From Brettanomyces bruxellensis (lineage: Eukaryota > Ascomycota > Pichiomycetes > Pichiales > Pichiaceae): a stretch of DNA of 64,000 nucleotides. The position numbers were made by a program, and so were the translations under genes. Numbering within the stretch: the first letter of the stretch is position 1; every line of letters starts with the position of its first letter. The notes below the pieces were generated by a model. That model was not told the DNA's origin. It saw nothing but the letters and a program-made list of their open reading frames with translations, and did not search any database. The DNA is taken from positions 620,001 through 684,000 of the forward strand of contig NC_054687.1 in assembly GCF_011074885.1 (NCBI RefSeq), written 5' to 3'. Positions 59,401-64,000 of the stretch are shown piece by piece.

Positions 59401-60562
59401 GTCCCTAGTCATTAAGTTTGCTGAGTACTGGATGACGCAAGGTAATGAGAAAAAGACTTATGAATATTTGAAAATGTGCCCTCTTTGCCTGAAAGGAAGT
59501 GATCTTAGCAAAGATGAATATTTTTGTAATCAGCTTAGATTACGTGCAGATATTTTATTTAATAGATTCCTACCGCGTGAAAGAGAGCAAAATGATGATA
59601 AGGTCAGTTGTCAAATTGAAAAGGATATATCCAATGGGGAAGCGGTACAGCATCTTAAAGAAATTTGCATTGAGTATGAAGATAAATTACATTCATACAA
59701 ATTAAAGCATTACTCGCCATATCTATTATTCAAAACTCACCGCTATAATTTGTCGAGATATCGAGTATTCAGTAATTTTAGAATTACAATGGGATACCTT
59801 CTCTTATATTGCCCGTTATCATTAAATATATTTACGGAACTTGGACTATTCCGTATATTCGACCTAACGCCCAAATGTTTGACGAGAGACATTAAGATTG
59901 ATCCAAATCTTGTATGCCCCAATTCTGGTCTGCTAATGTTAACCCAGATTTTTAGGAATATTTTTATAATTTGGGGAAGTAAGCTTTCAGAAGACGAGGC
60001 AATTATGCTGTTTGATAGAATAATGATGTGTGATAAAAAGTATGGCTCAACAATATTGAGTCCCAAAAACTCCAGTTATATACTCAAGGCTTTTATAGCT
60101 TTTGCCAGTATTCAAGGATATACGAAGTTGCTCTTTTTTATATATCGATGCATGATTGAGAGCGATATTTATTATGATAATATGGGTCCATTTATGAGTA
60201 CTTTCCTTGAATCGTTGGTTAGCAAGAGTCCAAACCTGTGCGCAGAAAAGGTTGAAGAATTCAAGAGGAAGCATCCAGATATTAAAATACATTACAAGAC
60301 ATATGCAATTATGATCAAGAAACTTTCTATGAATGATAGCCAAGCAGCTTATGCGGTCTATTTGCATTTTACTAAAGATTATCCAGATTTCCGAAGCAAT
60401 GGTGATACCCATAATCTCATACCATTAATTAAAGGATTAGGCTGGAAGAAGGATAGGCATTTTGCAAAACAGTTTGGGAATACTGGTGGAAAATCTGAAC
60501 TGAGAGTAAAGGTTGATAATTTCAACGTTAAGCTTTATGATTACGATAAATTGGGAGATTGA
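56462..60562 (+). CDS. large unidentified protein, probably a mitochondrial helical-repeat (PPR/TPR-like) factor
   Basis: 1366 residues from ATG 56462, the first ATG of the frame. Residues 1-60 are rich in Ser, Arg, Lys and hydrophobics with no acidic residue until later, and include FCPRGFSTNSHGRG. This is a plausible mitochondrial presequence. After a Ser/Asn-rich linker the remainder reads as successive amphipathic helices, such as EFIYLGDYKKAREYLDLLRV, LLFFIYRCMIESDIYYD and AAYAVYLHFTKDYPDF. Aromatic-rich helix pairs like these are usual in yeast mitochondrial PPR proteins of RNA metabolism. I cannot match it to a named gene: the length exceeds Pet309 (965) and Sov1 (898). Membrane spans are not evident. 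The coding sequence is more AT-rich than RPS7. Convergent with the next gene. Confidence 0.6.
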   Translation: MQYLSKSVCSLMKQKCCSLIYTERSLSLQSRISPIVFIHQTTFCPRGFSTNSHGRGYEHEDPEIPIDKKHKNRSRLHIHHSSTPNTSIEPELTSNFSSLSNAESDLDFIIAKGTAERTLRSIANVIEYVQRTEISSDRVEKLRYTLEADSTSLISRAWVEKDPNLFLILVCFGIKIPDSLALNKLLHYGLMKKGADYLYKLAKGLSSNATINKQISVLRKQLTQSEREFIINYYPGTAIVHVAVEFIYLGDYKKAREYLDLLRVNSANGDDLQKIHAFLSWLITLFENKITIFDLKTANNPRAMLEALKNIPYIHTMASVHYVGLPLVLFSKVIEELKSINASPRMFYFAVCFFCPDVMEKDSLALKEAFSISKNEEQLIKPAGSLLHLNERLLAPIYDALFRGTSKRISSEIYLKLFNGLMVEFPDASISAYSFYTRAFVAVNDKVDNSNPYYARLISFLSDIKYRYIKELAYLYQIAFEYYLTDRDGYSQFLQTMRCYTDTWGKVLLPYILITNMFNNVPFIERERLFVDLTNAGIKFSEKEYSFIENSTQHLIPKKLHDQDVLLKQLFDGQEISERHLNFDNTKRVITQFPKTFCNDIVKYIYVPRKCERKISEYDANADICAKASIEKTTDASSDKFEKSNKDSSVKLDIPESVYKAAMASNGNLNITKLDETLRMFILISDVRLNRADTLNMHSDNVKHFHDKGYPSEYLMEYLASFFKSFEQAAKPLGLLDVFQVDLAPYTNYSIVTKLLSFDKALPRKSDIINLYVGILNNQALSFTSFKRLFENSVLKNGLKSFKFGPSARSRIVDIFANAATRFRKFDEVFYQKIMKIQYELTGTNLSNPSENEIKAPIKSLYNSMHSSERPFEHFYEHLNSMKPLPIPVLLPFKFEKRMLEIIPNNKLDSVFLKIIENGLQADYCSEFRKAIMKCLEDGDLNTKYRILRGHHPKLNVDNELFYSDLNKEERATIISRYSESLVIKFAEYWMTQGNEKKTYEYLKMCPLCLKGSDLSKDEYFCNQLRLRADILFNRFLPREREQNDDKVSCQIEKDISNGEAVQHLKEICIEYEDKLHSYKLKHYSPYLLFKTHRYNLSRYRVFSNFRITMGYLLLYCPLSLNIFTELGLFRIFDLTPKCLTRDIKIDPNLVCPNSGLLMLTQIFRNIFIIWGSKLSEDEAIMLFDRIMMCDKKYGSTILSPKNSSYILKAFIAFASIQGYTKLLFFIYRCMIESDIYYDNMGPFMSTFLESLVSKSPNLCAEKVEEFKRKHPDIKIHYKTYAIMIKKLSMNDSQAAYAVYLHFTKDYPDFRSNGDTHNLIPLIKGLGWKKDRHFAKQFGNTGGKSELRVKVDNFNVKLYDYDKLGD

Positions 60563-60885
60563 AACTAGAAATATGAACACATTTTAACGCATCAACGTAT
60601 ACATAATATGAATAGAGTTTTCTTTGTATAATTCAACATCAAGTTGTCCGTAAAAGTATTGAATGGAATTGAATGCCTGCAAAAAATTAAACAAAAAAAT
60701 AAAAAAAAATCATTATATAGCTTCATCAAAACGCTTGATCATTGTGTAGAATTGTAAGCCAAATGCCGGTCGACAAGGCATCAAAGGGTAAGTATTAAAG
60801 TATTAAGTAAATGCAAGTTCGCTCCACCATCATGCGGTGAGTGATCTTCAGTCAACGGTCCTTGTTGTTTCCGGCTTCTCAAAAA
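60563..60885. other. convergent intergenic region
   Basis: 323 bases between two convergent stops. An ATG-led 25-base stretch followed by GTAAGT (60763-60793) mimics a first exon but leads nowhere. Confidence 0.4.
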
Positions 60886-62184
60886 CTAATTGTATAACTC
60901 ATTTGAGGGTCCATCTGCTTTCGTCATTCGAAATGCACTCAGCATTCTACTTCTCCCGGCAATTGTCATTCTTTCAACATCCACTTCCTTATGACTTGAT
61001 GAAAAGCCAGAACGATACGTAAAAATCGCCTTGTTCACATGCAAGTTGTTTTGTGGTGTGGTATGACGTCTTGGAACATGTTGCCTACTCGTTAATCCCG
61101 TTGCAATATTCTCTGATTTTGTTCTTGGAATTACATGTGCATTGCTGCTAACGTCATATGAAGTTATAGCAGTATTATCCCCGTCACCAAAGCGTCCTTC
61201 TAGAGAGGAGGTTTTTTTAGAAAAGGATGAGATCGATGCAGATGAGGATGTCGGTGTTGCAGTCGTTACTGTATGCTCCGAAGACCGATGAGAACTTGCC
61301 AACATGGATATGGTCATACATGCAATTAAGACCGCAACAACAGTGAACGTCAATAGCTGTGGAATGGAAATAAACTTCGACGATGAAGTATCTCGAGGTG
61401 AAGAATAGTTTCCAGCCGGCATACTATCAGTAGAGTTGCCAATTAGCAATGATGCAATGATATGAAGGCAAACAAAGCCACATATTATGGATGGAATGTG
61501 AAGTTTCATTGTCGAACCGTCGAACTTTTGCACATTTATAAAAAGATCCAGGTTCCAGAGCTTCAGTAGCAGTTTATAAAGCATCTTCCATAGCACGCCA
61601 GCGAACCATGTTATATCGTTCATTGACACTTGAATTCCTTTGGACATTCCTTTTCTTTCATCGTCCGTTGATCCACTCCGCAAACTGCTTGCACTCGTGT
61701 TACCTTTTGATGGAAAATTTGAACTGCTTGTTGCGTTTGATCCAGCACCACTGTTGCTCTCATACTCACCTGTAATTGCTGAAATCCTACCGCCGTTTTT
61801 TAGTAACAGCGGACGGTCCAACGGATGAACATTTTGACCCTTATCTGGCATTCTTACCTCGAATGCGATATCTCTCATCTCTCGCATATGTTCTTCTCTT
61901 TCATTTGTTTCCGGACCTGAACTCCCTATACGCTTCTCTTTTTTCGCATCATTAGCACCACCAAGTCGGCGAAACTTGTTCATGAACTTCTTCTGCATTT
62001 CACCCATACTTGTATAATCTTGATCGTGTTGTTCTAAGCTTAAAGATTCTGATGTGTGATCAACAATATCATTGGGTCTTACAACTTTGCCATCGCCCTT
62101 TGATGAATAATCCACGTTTGAAATGTGTACGCAACCGGTAGATGATAAATCATTTTGTTGGAATAATAGTTCAGAAGCAGACAT
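60886..62184 (-). CDS. unidentified two-span membrane protein
   Basis: 432 residues from ATG 62184. The N-terminal about 190 residues are polar, charged and probably cytosolic. Residues about 195-225 (DITWFAGVLWKMLYKLLLKLW) are amphipathic or membrane-associated. Two clear spans follow: IPSIICGFVCLHIIASLLIG and IPQLLTFTVVAVLIACMTISML. They are separated by a short polar loop with possible N-glycosylation sites (GNST, NYSS). The C-terminal about 140 residues are Ser/Thr-rich with basic clusters. I recognise no family and its conserved core may be just the 195-300 region. The start and the absence of frame breaks look like a genuine gene. Confidence 0.6.
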   Translation of the reverse strand: MSASELLFQQNDLSSTGCVHISNVDYSSKGDGKVVRPNDIVDHTSESLSLEQHDQDYTSMGEMQKKFMNKFRRLGGANDAKKEKRIGSSGPETNEREEHMREMRDIAFEVRMPDKGQNVHPLDRPLLLKNGGRISAITGEYESNSGAGSNATSSSNFPSKGNTSASSLRSGSTDDERKGMSKGIQVSMNDITWFAGVLWKMLYKLLLKLWNLDLFINVQKFDGSTMKLHIPSIICGFVCLHIIASLLIGNSTDSMPAGNYSSPRDTSSSKFISIPQLLTFTVVAVLIACMTISMLASSHRSSEHTVTTATPTSSSASISSFSKKTSSLEGRFGDGDNTAITSYDVSSNAHVIPRTKSENIATGLTSRQHVPRRHTTPQNNLHVNKAIFTYRSGFSSSHKEVDVERMTIAGRSRMLSAFRMTKADGPSNELYN

Positions 62185-64000
62185 TCCGGTAATGATAGTG
62201 GATTATAAGAGAACCAAAAACAGCGGATTTTAAAAAAGCTGGAAATGAATTAATGAAATTTTTTTTGTTTCTCTCTCTAGCTGCAGGAAGCACACTCAAA
62301 AAGTGATTGATCAATTGAATGAGTTAATTATCGTTGACTTATCACTATTTCTTTGATAATGCAAGTTGTGCGAAACCCCCAGCAGAAATGATACGAGTGA
62401 AAGCGAATATGGCTGTACCAGGCAAAAAAAGGCGCTGCCAGGTTAGAACTCTATTGACAGAATTGTCGATATGCACTTTGTTTAGGAATTGTCAACCCTT
62501 TAGCTATTCAGGGGGAGAAGATATAAATGAAATCGAAATAAATAATAAAGGATATATTGAACTGAATAAGAAAGAATTTTAGAAAGAATTTTAAAAGTAT
62601 AATAAAAAAAGAGCGTATAAAAAAAATAAAATAAATAGAAACGGAAATAATAATGAAAATGAACAAAAATAAACAAACAGAATTAATCACCCTAGCAAAA
62701 TGTTTTTTGGGATGTGGAGGTCGTCAGATTATTTTTCCCCTTTTTTATGGCAAATGTTAAAGTTTAGATATACGTTATTAAACGATTTAGGAATATATGA
62801 AGAACTAACGTGAGGGGTTCTAAAGCATAAGTTATTGCGTAAGCAGAAGACAATCTGCCATTCTTACAATGAAGTTACAATGTGCATGCTCGTTTCGATT
62901 TTTTTTGGCGTGATCCCGCTAGATCCAATTATTCCTTTTTTGGAAGTTCAGGGAAATAATTTGTCAATAGACGAAGTACGAAATTCCTGCCAGCCATTCA
63001 TCAATCATAGCGTAATAAAAAATGCATATGCAACTTGTGAGAAGTCTGTGCCCTTCTTGTTTTCAGACTAACTCTGTTAATACTGTTTAGTAATGTTTTA
63101 GCACTGGCATGTCAACTCATTCGTGTAATAGTGGAACATGTTTTTCTATTTTTTTTTTTTTTGTGGTGAACACTGAGATCAGAGTGTGTGTCGGGGTCCA
63201 AAAGAAAGTGAAAAATCAATAAAAATTAAACGGGTGCCTAATAATTTGACTAGAAAATTAGAAAAAAAAAATTGTTGCATCGGGCTCTGCGTACTGATAA
63301 GCCATAGTAATTGGTGAGTGATGATGATCTTTGACTCTGAAAGACTCGCTTGCATTTTTTTCCCTGTTCAATGTTAAACTTGTCTTGAAACATTGGCACA
63401 TATCTGGCCACCTCATCTTCAAATATTTTTCTCTTTCTTTTTGTTTTGCTTTGTTTCAACTTTCCTGAAATGATCTGTGTTTTGAGTTTGACGTTAATCT
63501 TCTGGTAGAGATGTCACGTAATAAGGAGTAATTAATGTACTTCCAGCAAGTTATTAATTATACATTTTCGTACCGAGCATTGTTGTGGTATTCTCTACCC
63601 CTTCACATTGAATCATAACCATTTGTCTCTTCCTATCTATCTGGTTATCGTTAATTTATGTCTCCCACAAGCGAACCCAATAAAAAGAATCAAAGACGAA
63701 TGCAAATAGGTGTTATAAGATCCAGTACGAATACCAAGCACAGTAAGTGCACCATATACAAAATTTCATCATTCTGGAATAAGAATACTGAATATATAAG
63801 AGTATTGAACAAGCGTGAACAGCTGTAGAGTATGAATATATAAGGGCAGCAGTACCATCAGCTCTTCAGAAAAAGTGGAAATTGATAATAATAGCAATGT
63901 ACAAGACATTATATATCGTCAAGTCCAAGAATATATAAAAGAAAAGACAGGAGAAAGAAAGAAAGAGACGCAGAACATCTGCATCAGATCTTTAACACAA
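62185..64000. other. 1.8-kb right-end region without a confident gene
   Basis: Very AT-rich. 62580-62660 is almost pure A/G/T low complexity. There is a T14 run near 63150-63163. Short frames exist: 62880-63071 gives 63 residues with a hydrophobic start, and 63658-63828 starts at an ATG and contains a GTAAGT at 63743. None resembles a known protein. It may hold the promoter or the 5' end of a gene that continues past the window. Confidence 0.45.

Noticed and set aside
60763..60793. ATG CCG GTC ... GGTAAGT, resembling a tiny first exon like those of ribosomal-protein genes
   Set aside because: It lies between two convergent genes; joining to the best downstream AG gives only a short meaningless peptide, and no TACTAAC is present.
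62880..63071. 63-residue frame with a hydrophobic start (possible small secreted protein)
   Set aside because: It is too short and lies in very AT-rich DNA, and the hydrophobic start is weak; no support beyond an open frame.
1..64000. Transposons, LTRs, CRISPR arrays, rRNA or tRNA genes, telomeric or centromeric repeats, or a novel defence-like gene system
   Set aside because: I saw no reverse transcriptase or integrase motif, terminal repeat, spaced direct repeats or tRNA B-box. All large frames but two fit known yeast families.

Overview
The window is a gene-dense, AT-rich piece of a budding-yeast (Saccharomycotina) nuclear chromosome. The evidence is the set of proteins (PAN2, VPS45, BEM1, SUP35, RPN4, BET3, RPS7 and others), the short intergenic spaces, and a few tiny introns with GTAAGT/GTACGT donors and TACTAAC-type branch points. 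CTG falls where Leu is expected (RPS7, codon at about 55617), so the standard code is likely. A HAK-type potassium transporter and the gene order point to a yeast outside the whole-genome-duplication clade. A Pichiaceae-like species (Brettanomyces/Ogataea relatives) is a guess, not a demonstration.

Layout, left to right. 1-12.8 kb: RTT10/TRM734 (5' cut by the window edge), RTC6 (mitochondrial bL36), PAN2 with an 18-nt first exon, a TCO89-like TORC1 subunit, VPS45 and CTI6. In S. cerevisiae these six genes are split between chromosomes XVI and VII, so the block looks like an unduplicated ancestral order. 13.3-14.9 kb: ABD1 mRNA cap methyltransferase. 14.9-17.4 kb: gene-poor. 17.4-24.3 kb: a BEM1-like scaffold with only one SH3 domain, an EMC10-like ER protein, a FRE-type ferric reductase, and BET3. 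25-27.8 kb: a FYV8-like acidic protein convergent with SKI6/RRP41. 28.9-33 kb: a small unidentified membrane ORF, CUE5, and an LCB4/5 sphingoid-base kinase. 33.7-39 kb: two tandem transporters, HAK1 and an STL1-like sugar/polyol porter. 39.9-50.8 kb: SUP35 with a long Q/N/Y/G repeat domain, a HeH/LEM inner-nuclear-membrane protein with one membrane span, an IOC2-like PHD protein, and RPN4. 52.3-55.7 kb: ARF3-RKI1-RPS7, the same three-gene order as in S. cerevisiae. 56.4-62.2 kb: two proteins I cannot name, a 1366-aa probable mitochondrial helical-repeat protein and a 432-aa two-span membrane protein. 62.2-64 kb: no confident gene.

The genes are independent transcription units of normal cell biology: RNA decay, capping and translation; secretion; chromatin; polarity; and metal, K+ and sugar transport. 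I saw no transposon, tRNA, rRNA, CRISPR array or gene cluster forming a new system. The unusual points are domain-level departures (single-SH3 BEM1, single-span HeH protein, a split second zinc finger in RPN4), the SUP35 repeat domain, the two orphan genes and the interleaved gene order.
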